Source: an uncultured Bacteroidota bacterium (GTDB lineage Bacteria; Bacteroidota; Bacteroidia; AKYH767-A; JABDAW01). From it: DNA of 44,052 bases. Numbering within the stretch: the first letter of the stretch is position 1; each line of letters begins with the position of its first letter. Positions 1-8,852 of the stretch are shown here, piece by piece. The notes below the pieces were generated by a model. The model was not told the DNA's origin and ran no database searches. It was given only the letters and a program-made list of their open reading frames with translations. The position numbers were made by a program, and so were the translations under genes. The DNA is taken from positions 1-44,052 of the forward strand of contig CAIWCG010000214.1 of the NCBI GenBank assembly GCA_903911135.1, given 5' to 3'.

Positions 1-58
1 GACCTGGTTCAATCAATCGGCGACCTGGTTCAATCAATCGGCGACCTGGTTCAATCAA
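1..58. repeat. 21-bp tandem repeat array A1 (cut by window edge)
   Basis: Two full copies and most of a third of a 21-bp unit beginning GACCTGGTTCAATCAA lie head to tail and identical. The array starts at or before the window edge, so its real length is unknown. It ends about 150 bases before the first gene. It shares only its period with the six other arrays in the window. Confidence 0.9.
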
Positions 59-206
59 TGAGGTCTCCGCCACTCCATTTTTAAGTATAAAAAGTCCCGT
101 TTCCCGTATAAAACTCCCCCAAGCCTGCCTTTTTGCATGTTTGATAACAAAACTGTTTTTGCATGAGGAATATGATTATTGAATAAGAAAATATTATTTT
201 CGCGCC

Positions 207-602
207 ATGGCATTATCAGAAGAAGTAAAAAACAACATCTTTTCCAAGCTTAAGAAAGCCTTGGAAGATTGCTGCCCACCCATGGTCATCGTCAAGCAAA
301 GCGATATGGGCATGGAACTGATGGGCAACAAACCCGTCCCTTATGGCTACAGCAAAAAGATGGTTCCGGGCATGTATTTCTCCTCGGCGGTAGTGCGCAA
401 GGACATGATAAGTTTTTATTTCTTTCCCATCTATGGCAATGTGGAAGCCTTCAGTGGATTGGCCCCTACCCTATTCAAATCCTTGAAGGGAAAGACCTGT
501 TTCAACTTCAAAAAAGCAGAGCAGGTGGATGAAAAAGAACTGGCCGCCCTCTTGAATAAAGGAGTAGAAGTCTGGATAAAAATGGGATATATGAAGGATT
601 AG
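207..602 (+). CDS. Small cytoplasmic protein, possibly DUF1801-like
   Basis: This 131-residue protein has no signal peptide or membrane segment. Its centre holds alternating strands (VVRKDMISFYFFPIYGN, about residues 62-78). The C-terminal part reads LKGKTCFNFKKAEQVDEKEL and is followed by an amphipathic helix. The pattern of a short N-terminal helix, a hydrophobic sheet, GKxCFNFK and a final helix resembles DUF1801 (YdhG-like) proteins, but I cannot confirm this by eye. The start at 207 is chosen because ATGG follows a GCGCC spacer directly after an AT-rich, box-like stretch, the arrangement used by neighbouring genes. It is convergent with the receiver gene, with a 26-bp gap. Function unknown. 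Confidence 0.75.
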   Translation: MALSEEVKNNIFSKLKKALEDCCPPMVIVKQSDMGMELMGNKPVPYGYSKKMVPGMYFSSAVVRKDMISFYFFPIYGNVEAFSGLAPTLFKSLKGKTCFNFKKAEQVDEKELAALLNKGVEVWIKMGYMKD

Positions 603-628
603 GGAGGAATTCCGTTCGGCAGGAAAAC

Positions 629-1147
629 CTACATCCAACCTACATTATTGGTGATGTGTCCGGTAAAATAAAGGATGGCAATCAATATGACAAGTGCTAC
701 AAATGCAATGGCAAACATCACCGCCAGCATCTTGAACAGCTTGGCTTCCTTTACCAGCTTGAATCTTCTGATGATATTGAACAAGGCATTTTCGGCCCTG
801 TGAAACGAACTCTCATTCTTCACCACATAGTCGAAAGCGCCATATTTCATCGTGTTTACCGCCACCTCTATCTTCTCCTGGCCTGACAGCATGATGACCT
901 CTACATCGGGTGCATCCTTCTTGATGATTTTCAACACCTCGATTCCGTTCATGGCATTTTTGTTCACGCCATTCAGGTTGAAATCCAAGATGATGATATT
1001 CGGTTTTTCATTCAAATGCTCCAGACATTCCTCTCCGGTAGGAAACACTTTTACCTCAAAGTTATGGAACTTGGAAAGATGGTCTTTCAGCATCTCCAGC
1101 TGCATCGGATCGTCATCAACGATAAACAGGGTGTATTCTTTTTTCAT
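629..1147 (-). CDS. Membrane-tethered response regulator receiver protein
   Basis: The protein has 172 residues. Residues 5-125 form a receiver domain: acidic pocket D11-D12-D13, phospho-acceptor D55 in IIILDFNLNG, S88 in MLSGQE and K110 in YVVKN. There is no DNA-binding or enzymatic output domain. A basic linker (RRFKLVKEAKLFK) is followed by one strong transmembrane helix, about 139-161, and a short tail. The domain therefore sits in the cytoplasm, anchored by its C-terminus. It is the last gene of a three-gene minus-strand set, 44 bp after the HPt gene, so it is the likely final phosphate acceptor of that relay. The output is unknown; it may be a phosphate sink or act by protein contact at the membrane. 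Confidence 0.9.
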   Translation of the reverse strand: MKKEYTLFIVDDDPMQLEMLKDHLSKFHNFEVKVFPTGEECLEHLNEKPNIIILDFNLNGVNKNAMNGIEVLKIIKKDAPDVEVIMLSGQEKIEVAVNTMKYGAFDYVVKNESSFHRAENALFNIIRRFKLVKEAKLFKMLAVMFAIAFVALVILIAILYFTGHITNNVGWM

Positions 1148-1191
1148 CTTTATTTACAATTATTTTATCAGGGCAAATATAGAAAAGATAA

Positions 1192-1542
1192 TTAACTTAT
1201 GGTTTTCAAGGCCTCTTCGAGCTCCTTCATCGCCATCCCGCATTGTTCCCTCAAGTGGGCAATCATCTCTGGCATCTTATCCAGCTGCATTTGATGACCG
1301 GCATTGAATTCAATGGTTTTTATGGCCTCTTCCAATGATTTTATGCCCATGTATGACAATTGCGGTTTCAAGGAATGGGCCGTAACCCTCAACGATTCCC
1401 AATCTTTTTCAGCATAATATTTATCCAGGTTGTTCAGCATGTCGGGGGTTGCCTTCAAGAACATGTTGATGTATTTGGTCAGTTTGGCAGCATCTCCATT
1501 GGTCAATCCTCTTAGGAAAGTCAGGTCTGTTAAGTTACTCAT
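1192..1542 (-). CDS. Histidine phosphotransfer (HPt) domain protein
   Basis: This 116-residue, all-helical protein is the size of a single HPt domain. The phospho-accepting histidine is H56 in the motif AHSLKPQLSYMG, which matches the AHxLKG-type HPt signature. Its usual job is to move phosphate between the receiver of a hybrid kinase and a separate receiver. The context fits: the hybrid kinase gene ends 11 bp upstream and a stand-alone receiver gene follows 44 bp downstream, all on the minus strand. There is no signal peptide or membrane helix, so it should be a soluble cytoplasmic shuttle. Confidence 0.9.
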   Translation of the reverse strand: MSNLTDLTFLRGLTNGDAAKLTKYINMFLKATPDMLNNLDKYYAEKDWESLRVTAHSLKPQLSYMGIKSLEEAIKTIEFNAGHQMQLDKMPEMIAHLREQCGMAMKELEEALKTIS

Positions 1543-1553
1543 CGTTTAATTGT

Positions 1554-3908
1554 TTAGTTTGTTATTAAAGTATTTATCTTTTTCAGCAGTTCATTCGGAT
1601 CAAATGGCTTCGAGATGTAATCGTCCATTCCGGAGGCAAAGCATTTATCCACTTCAGGTTTCGTAGCACTGGCAGTCATGGCCATAATCTTTATCTTATT
1701 CAGCGGCGAAGATAATTTTTCGCGAATAAACATGGTGGCATCGTAGCCATTCATTTGCGGCATCTGGATATCCATCAAGATAATGTCGTAAGGTTTTTGC
1801 TGCACCATCTCCACTGCTATCTTGCCGTTTTCTGCAATATCTATCTGTACACCTTCTATCAAGGATTCCAAAGTATCGGTGGCCACCATCTGGTTCATTG
1901 CATTATCTTCTGCCAATAATATCCGCAAGTTCTTGAGTTTATCTTTCGATCCCATATCCGTCTTTTGAACTTCGCTTGTTCTGGCTTCCCCCTCAAAAAT
2001 TTCATAAGGAATGGTGGCAGTAAAAGTTGTTCCTTCGCCCATTTTACTCTTCACTCCTATCGTTCCGCCTTGCATGGCTACCAATTGTTTGGAAATGGTC
2101 AACCCCAAACCTGTGCCGCCATAAAGTCGGGTGGTATCGGTGCTGGCCTGTGAGAAACTCTCGAATATCTTATCGAACTTATCCTCAGCTATTCCAATTC
2201 CTGTGTCGATAACATCAAAAACAAGCGTAGCCTTTTTATCTGTTGTTTCCTTCAGGTGGCAATTGATGGTTACACTTCCTTTCGAGGTAAACTTAATGGC
2301 ATTGCTAACCAAGTTCAGCAGCACTTGGCTAAGCCTAACTTGGTCTCCTACTAGCATTCGAGGTGAATCGTCGCTAATTGATAAAACAAGCTTCAAGCCC
2401 TTTTCTTCCGCTCTGAACTTCATCGTTGTTATTACGCCATCAAGCACTTCCTTCAGGTTGAAAGGTACATGCTCGAATTCCAGTTTACCCGCTTTTATTT
2501 TCGACAAGTCCAGAATATCATTGATGATGACCAGCAGATTCTCTGAAGATTGTTTCACAGCCTTCATGTATTTTATCTGCTGCTCATCCATTTGTGTGTT
2601 CAGCACCAAATTGGTAGCACCTATGATGGCATTCATTGGAGTTCTGATTTCATGGCTCATGTTCGCCAAAAACTGGTCTTTGAACTGCTCCGCTTCTAGG
2701 AGTTTATCTCTTGTGGCCTGCAGTTCCAGGTGGGCTTTTTCAAGCTCTATGAAATCCTTCTTTTTGGTTCTATAACGGATATAAACCACCAACGACAACA
2801 AGATAAATATCACCCCTGCCAACAAGGACCATAGTCTTTGACGGGCAGCATTGCTCAACTCCAATTGCTTCACTAGCAGGGCTTTGTTGGCATTGTTTAT
2901 TTTATTTTCAAGATACTCTATTTGCTGTGCACGTTTTGCATCCGCAATCGAATCTTCCTGTGCAGAAAGGTTTACGTCATTCACCTCATGTTCATTCTTA
3001 AGCCGCTGAACTTCCATCGAATCCTTCTTCATTTTCAATAGCAGCTCATCCTCGGTCAAGGTCAGGTTATGCTGGGCGTTATCGGCTATCAGATGTTCTA
3101 TGTTCTGCTGACCATATCCCGATTCATAGCGATGTTTGCGTGGCAAGAAATTGGTATTGCGCTGGTTCTTCTGCAAGGTGTCATTGCCTAATGCATCGGG
3201 CTGCACATCCGTTGCTGCAGGCTGGCTTTTTATCTTGTCCTGAAACTCTTTCGACACCACCAGATCCACATTTCGCTTCATCCTGTCCTCTTCTTTGGCG
3301 TTGCCCAAAGAATGCCAAAGGTTCTTCGCTGTCAAAAAGAACGCCTTGGCCGATTTATAGTCCTTGGCTTCATATTCTGCCTGCCCCGAAAAATCATTGA
3401 CGATGGCCAATCCCTGCGTATAGTTCACTTCATTCAAAATCTTCATGGAAGTGGAAAAATATTCTGCGGCCTTATCCAGATCGCCGGTCAATACGGTTGC
3501 AAATCCGATATTGGCCAGCACCACTCCCATGCCCTTTTTATCGCCCAGACTTTTGCGGTCCATCAAGCAGTTATTGAAATATTCCAATGCCTTGGCAGGC
3601 TTGCTGTATCGGAGGTAAATAAGTCCCAAATTGTTCAAGGCGGATGCAATCATTTTGGTGTTGTCAAGTTTCTGCGCAACCTCCAGTTCATGTTCCGTTA
3701 TCGACCTTGCCCGGTCGTTTGCCATGGCTCGAAAAACCACGGGCACCTCATTCAAATCGGAGATGTTTCGGGTGTTGTCATAAGGGTTGATGATGGCAAG
3801 CAGAATGGTGTCCTTATCTTGCGAAAACACGCTTCCATTAGCCACAAAAACAAAAAATATCAACCAAGCAAATCGTCCCATAGTCCTTTTATAACTCCAA
3901 AAAAACAT
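1554..3908 (-). CDS. TPR-sensor hybrid histidine kinase
   Basis: This protein has 784 residues. A signal-anchor or signal peptide (about 1-30) precedes TPR repeats (about 80-215, for example ALNNLGLIYLRYSKPAKALEYF), then a charged coiled coil (about 285-355) and a membrane helix (about 359-377). HisKA follows with H419 in NMSHEIRTPMN. The HATPase domain shows N532/N536, DTGIGI (568-573) and GGTGLGL (597-603). A C-terminal receiver (about 660-782) has D668, phospho-acceptor D713 in ILMDIQMPQMNG and K767. The TPR sensor should face the periplasm and the kinase the cytoplasm. It is the first gene of the operon with the HPt and tethered receiver genes. A promoter with a 17-base spacer lies just upstream. 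The ligand is unknown. Confidence 0.95.
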   Translation of the reverse strand: MFFWSYKRTMGRFAWLIFFVFVANGSVFSQDKDTILLAIINPYDNTRNISDLNEVPVVFRAMANDRARSITEHELEVAQKLDNTKMIASALNNLGLIYLRYSKPAKALEYFNNCLMDRKSLGDKKGMGVVLANIGFATVLTGDLDKAAEYFSTSMKILNEVNYTQGLAIVNDFSGQAEYEAKDYKSAKAFFLTAKNLWHSLGNAKEEDRMKRNVDLVVSKEFQDKIKSQPAATDVQPDALGNDTLQKNQRNTNFLPRKHRYESGYGQQNIEHLIADNAQHNLTLTEDELLLKMKKDSMEVQRLKNEHEVNDVNLSAQEDSIADAKRAQQIEYLENKINNANKALLVKQLELSNAARQRLWSLLAGVIFILLSLVVYIRYRTKKKDFIELEKAHLELQATRDKLLEAEQFKDQFLANMSHEIRTPMNAIIGATNLVLNTQMDEQQIKYMKAVKQSSENLLVIINDILDLSKIKAGKLEFEHVPFNLKEVLDGVITTMKFRAEEKGLKLVLSISDDSPRMLVGDQVRLSQVLLNLVSNAIKFTSKGSVTINCHLKETTDKKATLVFDVIDTGIGIAEDKFDKIFESFSQASTDTTRLYGGTGLGLTISKQLVAMQGGTIGVKSKMGEGTTFTATIPYEIFEGEARTSEVQKTDMGSKDKLKNLRILLAEDNAMNQMVATDTLESLIEGVQIDIAENGKIAVEMVQQKPYDIILMDIQMPQMNGYDATMFIREKLSSPLNKIKIMAMTASATKPEVDKCFASGMDDYISKPFDPNELLKKINTLITN

Positions 3909-3921
3909 CTTAATTATCTTG

Positions 3922-3949
3922 CAAACATACTAAAGCTAAATAAAATCAA
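3922..3949 (-). promoter_or_regulatory. Promoter of the phosphorelay operon
   Basis: On the minus strand a TTG (3949-3947) is followed after 17 bases by TATGTTTG (3929-3922), a perfect match to the Bacteroidota -7 consensus TAnnTTTG. The kinase start codon is 13 bases further on. Confidence 0.7.
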
Positions 3950-4177
3950 GATAAGGATGATTTTTCTATCCATTTATAAATTATACTTCATCATTAATAA
4001 TAAATTCAGGTTGGAAATAGCCTTTTCTCTTATCATTCACCTTCTGTCAACTATCAATTATCTGCCAGTAAACCCTAAGGCCTTCATAATTGGAGGGAAA
4101 GGTACTAATTATATAATCCGCAGTAGGTTTAACAATTGGTATTTATAATGCAAATTACTATCATTTCAGGAATTTTT

Positions 4178-4429
4178 GTCGGGGCAAGGGGAAATTTTGT
4201 CGGGGCAAGGGGAAATTCGGTCGGGGCAAGGGGAAATTTGGTTGGGGCAAGGGGAAATTCGGTCGGGGCAAGGGGAAATTCGGTCGGGGCAAGGGGAAAT
4301 TCGGTTGGGGCAAGGGTAAATTCGGTTGGGGCAAGGGGAAATTCGGTCGGGGCAAGGGGAAATTCGGTCGGGGCAAGGGGAAATTCGGTTGGGGCAAGGG
4401 GAAATTCGGTCGGGGCAAGGGGGAATTCA
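4178..4429. repeat. 21-bp tandem repeat array A2, 12 units
   Basis: Twelve contiguous 21-bp units start with GT(C/T)GGGGCAAGGGGAAA and end with a variable TTT, TCG or TTG trinucleotide. Purine-rich on the plus strand and G-rich, it differs sharply from its AT-rich surroundings. It occupies the region between the divergent kinase and beta-synthase genes. Because 21 is divisible by three, several frames stay open on both strands (VGARGNS on the plus strand), but there is no gene-like sequence outside the array. The rest of 3909-4594 is AT-rich and holds only the two promoters. Confidence 0.95.
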
Positions 4430-4582
4430 GTACCAAAGTTTCATTAACACAGATATTAAATTTCATGATTTAGAATTTTCACCTTATAAAACCCCAACAT
4501 TCTATTTTATCATTTCTGCAATAATAGCTTTGCATTTTTGCGAGCTATTGTGGCTGGAGGAGCGGGTGTAAAATTATTTTTT

Positions 4583-4590
4583 TAGTTTTG
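4583..4590 (+). promoter_or_regulatory. -7 box of the beta-synthase gene, near-leaderless
   Basis: TAGTTTTG matches TAnnTTTG and ends only four bases (CGGC) before the ATG, so transcription should begin at or within a base or two of the start codon. No clear TTG is seen at the usual upstream distance. A second TAGCTTTG lies about 60 bases upstream. Confidence 0.55.
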
Positions 4591-4594
4591 CGGC

Positions 4595-5959
4595 ATGTAT
4601 CACGAAAATATTCTTGGCGCAATCGGCAATACGCCGATGGTCAAATTAAACAGAGTGTGCGAAGACGTTAAAGCCACAGTCTTGGCCAAAATTGAAACAA
4701 CCAACCCTGGAAATTCCATCAAGGACCGGATGGCATTAAAAATGGTGGAAGATGCCGAAAAGGCAGGGCTGCTGAAACCGGGAGGAACCATTATAGAAGG
4801 CACCAGCGGAAACACTGGAATGGGATTGGCGATAGCTGCGATAATAAAGGGTTATAAATGTATCTTCGTAACCACCGACAAGCAGTCGAAGGAGAAGGTG
4901 GATGCGCTGAAAGCCTTCGGTGCCGATGTGGTTATTTGCCCCACGAATGTGGAACCTGAAGATGAACGAAGCTATTATTCGGTGGCTGCAAGGCTGAATA
5001 GGGAAATTCCGAATTCGTATCATCCGAACCAATATGACAACCCGTCGAATGCGATTGCACACTACGAGCAGACCGGTCCCGAAATTTGGGAACAGACCGA
5101 TGGGAAGATAACGCATCTGGTGGTGGGTGTGGGGACAGGAGGCACCATAAGCGGAACGGCAAAATACCTGAAGGAGCAAAATCCAAACATCAAGATTTGG
5201 GGGATTGATACTTATGGCTCCGTTTTCAAGAAGTATAAGGAGACGGGAATATTCGACAAGAAAGAAATTTATCCATACGTTACAGAAGGAATCGGAGAAG
5301 ACTTCCTGCCCAAGAATGTGGATTTCTCGCTTATAGACCTGTTCGAAAAAGTAACTGATAAGGATGCTGCATTGATGACTCGGGAGATAGTCCGGAAGGA
5401 AGGAATCTGGGTAGGAAACTCGGCAGGAAGTGCCATAGCGGGCATCAATCAGTTGAAAGACAAGTTGTCGGAAAATGATTTGGTGGTGGTTATCTTCCAT
5501 GATCATGGCAGCAGGTATTTAGCCAAGATTTTCAATGACGACTGGATGCGAATGAAAGGATATATCGACAAAAAAGGCATGACTGCAATGGATTTGGTAT
5601 CGACCCTTCAGCAAAGTGAACTGATAACGTTGAAAAGTTCAGATAAGATTTCTGAGGCCATTAAAATCATTACAGAGATGGATATTTCACAGATTCCAAT
5701 CACTCATAATGACCGAATAGTTGGCTCCGTTAGCGAGAGTTGGGTGTTTCAGAAATTCCTGGAGGACCCTAATATCAAGGATAACAACATCGAGAGCATC
5801 ATGCAGCCGGCATTCCCTTTTGTAGATTCTACCACCCCGATAGATGTCCTTTCGAAAATGGTCAATCCCGAGAACAGTGCAGTGCTCATCAAGGATTTTA
5901 AACAGAACAAGACATTTATCATTTCCCTCAATGACATCATTGAGGCCTTGGCAAAATAA
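4595..5959 (+). CDS. cbs: Cystathionine beta-synthase / PLP-dependent enzyme with CBS domain pair
   Basis: The protein has 454 residues. The N-terminal two thirds (about 1-325) is a fold-type II PLP enzyme of the cysteine synthase family: IGNTPMVKLN at 10-19, the PLP lysine K43 in NPGNSIKDRM, the substrate loop EGTSGNTG and the phosphate loop GVGTGGT. The C-terminal part (about 333-454) is a pair of CBS domains, a regulatory module absent from simple CysK. This layout matches cystathionine beta-synthase (serine plus homocysteine to cystathionine), though O-acetylserine sulfhydrylase activity cannot be excluded. It is cytoplasmic and stands alone between a repeat array and the patatin gene. 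Confidence 0.92.
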   Translation: MYHENILGAIGNTPMVKLNRVCEDVKATVLAKIETTNPGNSIKDRMALKMVEDAEKAGLLKPGGTIIEGTSGNTGMGLAIAAIIKGYKCIFVTTDKQSKEKVDALKAFGADVVICPTNVEPEDERSYYSVAARLNREIPNSYHPNQYDNPSNAIAHYEQTGPEIWEQTDGKITHLVVGVGTGGTISGTAKYLKEQNPNIKIWGIDTYGSVFKKYKETGIFDKKEIYPYVTEGIGEDFLPKNVDFSLIDLFEKVTDKDAALMTREIVRKEGIWVGNSAGSAIAGINQLKDKLSENDLVVVIFHDHGSRYLAKIFNDDWMRMKGYIDKKGMTAMDLVSTLQQSELITLKSSDKISEAIKIITEMDISQIPITHNDRIVGSVSESWVFQKFLEDPNIKDNNIESIMQPAFPFVDSTTPIDVLSKMVNPENSAVLIKDFKQNKTFIISLNDIIEALAK

Positions 5960-6030
5960 ACAACCTCCATTTTCGGCTTTCATGGCAGCAGTTTGGAAAG
6001 GGTTAAACCGGACATTTTTGTGTTTCAGCG

Positions 6031-6059
6031 TTGGTCCTTTTAAACAATTCCTAACTTTG
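6031..6059 (+). promoter_or_regulatory. Promoter of the patatin-barrel gene
   Basis: TTG (6031-6033), 18 bases, then TAACTTTG (6052-6059), 17 bases before the ATG at 6077. Both elements and the spacing fit the Bacteroidota consensus. Confidence 0.65.
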
Positions 6060-6076
6060 CGCATCATACAAAACAA

Positions 6077-8371
6077 ATGAAGGCAACAAGAAATCTAGTT
6101 CTATTGGCAATGATGCTGTTCCTGCAAAGCGGTTTTGCGCAAAAGGTAGGGGTAGTATTAAGCGGAGGAGGAGCCAGAGGATTGGCGCATATTGGTGCTA
6201 TAAGGGCCTTGGAAGAAAATGGAATACCGATAGACTATGTTGTCGGAACATCTATGGGAGCACTTATAGGTGGAATGTATGCCCAAGGCTACTCCACCGA
6301 AGAGATGGAAAGGCTGGTGAGCAGCGATGAATTCTATAATTGGGCTTTTGGCGTCATTGCTGAAAAGGATGATTATTATTTCAAGAAGAAAGATGACAAT
6401 GCCTCATGGATTACGCTGCGGTTTCACCGTGATTCCATCTTTCAGACATCCTTGCCTACCAACCTCATCAACTCCATGCCCATGGACTTCTCCATGATGG
6501 AACATACCGCTCCTTCCATTGCCAAGGCAAGGTATAATTTCGATAGCCTTTTCGTTCCTTATAGATGTGTGGCGGCTGATATTGAAGACAAGAAGCAAGT
6601 TATCTTCCGATCTGGCGATTTAGGTGAAGCGATACGTGCTTCCAGTGCATTTCCATTCTATTTCAAGCCGGTGGTATATAATGGAAAGATATTGTTTGAC
6701 GGTGGTTTATACAATAACTTCCCTGCCGATGTGCTGGACAATGAATTCAAGCCGGATTTCATCATTGGCATTGACGCGGTAGATGGTGGTTCTATGGATA
6801 CCCCCCCTGACGAGGACAATATCATATCCCAGGTTAGGGCAATGTTCATGACCAAGACGAATTACAAGATCAGTTCCAAGAATTCCATAACCCTGAAACC
6901 TAAAACCGGCAAGGTAGGCCTCTTGGACTTCGATCAGGTTCATAATGAGATAAAGGCCGGTTATGAAGAAGCCATGCTTAAGATGGATTCCATCAAGGCA
7001 AGCATTGCAAGAAGGGTTGACTCTGCTGCAATACACCAACGAAGGTTCGACTTTGTAAAGGATATGCCAAAACTGATCATCACCGACATTGAAGTGAAGG
7101 GTGTAAACGCAAGGCAGGCGTTTTATGTCAGGAAAATATTGATGCCTACCCGTGACCCCATATCCATTGAGGATTTAAGAAGGAATTTCTATAAGCTGAT
7201 AGCCGATGACAACATAAAAAGCATCATTCCGAAGCTGGTATACCACCCTGAAACCGGCTATTACGTCATGCAAGTTCAGGTAAGGCAACAACGCGACCTC
7301 AAGGCCCAGTTTGGTGGCGACTTTGCCTCCTCTCCCATCAGCGAAGCCTTCATTGGAGTGCAGTATAACATATGGGGAAAGAACTCACTCTCCATCAATG
7401 CCAACTCATACTTCGGTAAGTTATACAGTTCGGTGCAGGCAAAAGCGAGATTGGATGTTCCTTCCTCGGTGCCCTATTATCTCGAGAGCGGTTTCACCAT
7501 CAATTCTTGGGATTTCTTCAAGAGCAGCAGCTCATTCCTGGAGGATGTCAAGCCGCCCTACCTCACTCAAACCGACAGAAAGTTTTATCTTGATGCAGGC
7601 CTGCCTCTTGGCAACCAACAGAAGATTTCCGGCGGCATATCCTATTTTTCTTTGACTGACAACTACTATCAAACCAGCAAATTCAAGGTTACGGATACGG
7701 TGGACATAACCAATTTTTATGGATACAGCCCCGAATTGGCCTTCGAGAGGAATACCTTGAACAAAAAGCAATATGCTACTGCCGGAAGCATGGTTTCGTT
7801 TACTCAAAGATATGTCAATGGGCGCGAACATGCCATTCCCGGCTCCACTTCGGTGAATAAGGTTGAGACGTTTCAGCCACATGCCTGGTACCAGGGCAAT
7901 TTGACTGTGGATAACTACTATAAACAGCGTGGAACCTTGCGTTTTGGCGTGTATATGGAGGCCAATTATTCGTCGCAGGACTTCTTTTCGAACTATACCT
8001 CCACCGTTTTATCCTCGCCGGCCTTTGAGCCTGTGCCAGAGAGCCAGACTATCTTCTTGGGCCAATATCGTGCCCACACTTATGGCGCTTTTGGGCTGAA
8101 AAACATCGTCAGTACCAAGATAAACGTGGATTTAAGGTTCGAAGGCTACGTTTTTCAGCCGTATAAATCCATTGTGGAGCAGGCCGACCTCACTGCCACC
8201 TACACGCCCATCATTGCCCGCAGGCTATACATAGTTATGGTTGCGGCGGTTTACAATACCCCCGTGGGGCCCGTCAGTTTAAGCCTGAACTACTACTCTT
8301 TGAAGGAGCAGCCCTACAGTGTGCTCTTTCATTTTGGGTATATTCTCTTCAACAAGAAGGCTTTGGATTGA
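6077..8371 (+). CDS. Patatin-like phospholipase fused to POTRA and outer-membrane barrel (type Vd)
   Basis: The protein has 764 residues. A signal peptide (1-21, ending GFAQ) is followed by a patatin domain (about 22-320) with oxyanion loop GGGARG (30-35), nucleophile S59 in GTSMG and catalytic D208 in DGGLYNNFP. A POTRA-like domain (about 331-405, IITDIEVKGVNARQAFYVRK) leads into a beta-strand-rich region of about 355 residues, typical of a 16-strand barrel. This is the order of type Vd autotransporters such as PlpD, which display or release a lipase through their own barrel. No cleavage site can be judged. The catalytic residues are intact, so an active phospholipase A at the cell surface or in the periplasm is likely. 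Alternating high-GC and low-GC repeat DNA follows directly. Confidence 0.92.
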   Translation: MKATRNLVLLAMMLFLQSGFAQKVGVVLSGGGARGLAHIGAIRALEENGIPIDYVVGTSMGALIGGMYAQGYSTEEMERLVSSDEFYNWAFGVIAEKDDYYFKKKDDNASWITLRFHRDSIFQTSLPTNLINSMPMDFSMMEHTAPSIAKARYNFDSLFVPYRCVAADIEDKKQVIFRSGDLGEAIRASSAFPFYFKPVVYNGKILFDGGLYNNFPADVLDNEFKPDFIIGIDAVDGGSMDTPPDEDNIISQVRAMFMTKTNYKISSKNSITLKPKTGKVGLLDFDQVHNEIKAGYEEAMLKMDSIKASIARRVDSAAIHQRRFDFVKDMPKLIITDIEVKGVNARQAFYVRKILMPTRDPISIEDLRRNFYKLIADDNIKSIIPKLVYHPETGYYVMQVQVRQQRDLKAQFGGDFASSPISEAFIGVQYNIWGKNSLSINANSYFGKLYSSVQAKARLDVPSSVPYYLESGFTINSWDFFKSSSSFLEDVKPPYLTQTDRKFYLDAGLPLGNQQKISGGISYFSLTDNYYQTSKFKVTDTVDITNFYGYSPELAFERNTLNKKQYATAGSMVSFTQRYVNGREHAIPGSTSVNKVETFQPHAWYQGNLTVDNYYKQRGTLRFGVYMEANYSSQDFFSNYTSTVLSSPAFEPVPESQTIFLGQYRAHTYGAFGLKNIVSTKINVDLRFEGYVFQPYKSIVEQADLTATYTPIIARRLYIVMVAAVYNTPVGPVSLSLNYYSLKEQPYSVLFHFGYILFNKKALD

Positions 8372-8390
8372 TGAAGGCGGGTTTTTAATG

Positions 8391-8600
8391 GGTGAAAGCG
8401 CAATTGATTTTGGTAAAAGCGCAATTGATTTTGGTGAAAGACATTTGGATTTGGTGTAAATCAAAATGGTTTTAGGCTAAATCAAAATGGTTTTGAGTGA
8501 AAACCAAATTGATTTGGGCCAAATCAAAATGGTTTTAGGCTAAATCAAAATGGATTTGAGTGAAAGCGCAATTGATTTGGGTGAAAGCCAAATGGATTTT
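8391..8600. repeat. 21-bp tandem repeat array A3, 10 diverged units
   Basis: Ten consecutive 21-bp units start 20 bases after the patatin stop. Units carry either AAATCAAAATGGTTTT or AAAACCAAATTGATTT (or GCGCAATTGATTT) as core. The first two are near reverse complements of each other, so the core occurs in both orientations while the flanking G(G/T)TG and TTTG positions stay fixed. Neighbouring units can pair into hairpins. Confidence 0.9.
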
Positions 8601-8642
8601 GGGGTTTACGGGTTGAGTTTAAGCTGTGGTGAGTTCGGTTGG

Positions 8643-8852
8643 GTGTAAAAGGACTTCTTTTTTGGCAAAAAAGACTTCTTGATGGGCAAAAAAGAAGTCT
8701 TGATGAGTGAAAAAGACTTCTTGGTGGGCAAAAAAGAAGTCTTGGTGAGTGAAAAAGAAATCTTGATGGGCAAAAAAGAAGTCTTGGTGAGTGAAAAAGA
8801 CTTCTTGGTGGGCAAAAAAGAAGTCTTTTTTGGTGAAAAGGAAATCCTTTTT
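8643..8852. repeat. 21-bp tandem repeat array A4, 10 units with flipped cores
   Basis: Ten 21-bp units, 42 bases after array A3. The constant part is A-rich (GGCAAAAAA or AGTGAAAAA) and ends in TTG(A/G)TG. The core alternates between AAGACTTCTT and AAGAAGTCTT, which are exact reverse complements, so adjacent units can form perfect 10-bp stems. Two A-rich segments per 42 bases fall on the same helical face. Confidence 0.92.

Noticed and set aside
4136-4466. Open frames on both strands through array A2 (VGARGNS and PLPRPNF heptads)
   Set aside because: A 21-bp unit without stops leaves frames open automatically. There is no gene-like sequence outside the repeat and no start signal.
4736-5506. 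256-codon minus-strand frame opposite the beta-synthase gene
   Set aside because: The plus strand carries a complete, motif-perfect enzyme. The antisense frame has no recognisable domain.
8391-8852. CRISPR-like appearance of arrays A3 and A4
   Set aside because: Units are contiguous, with no unique spacers of 30 bases or so, and no cas genes are in the window.
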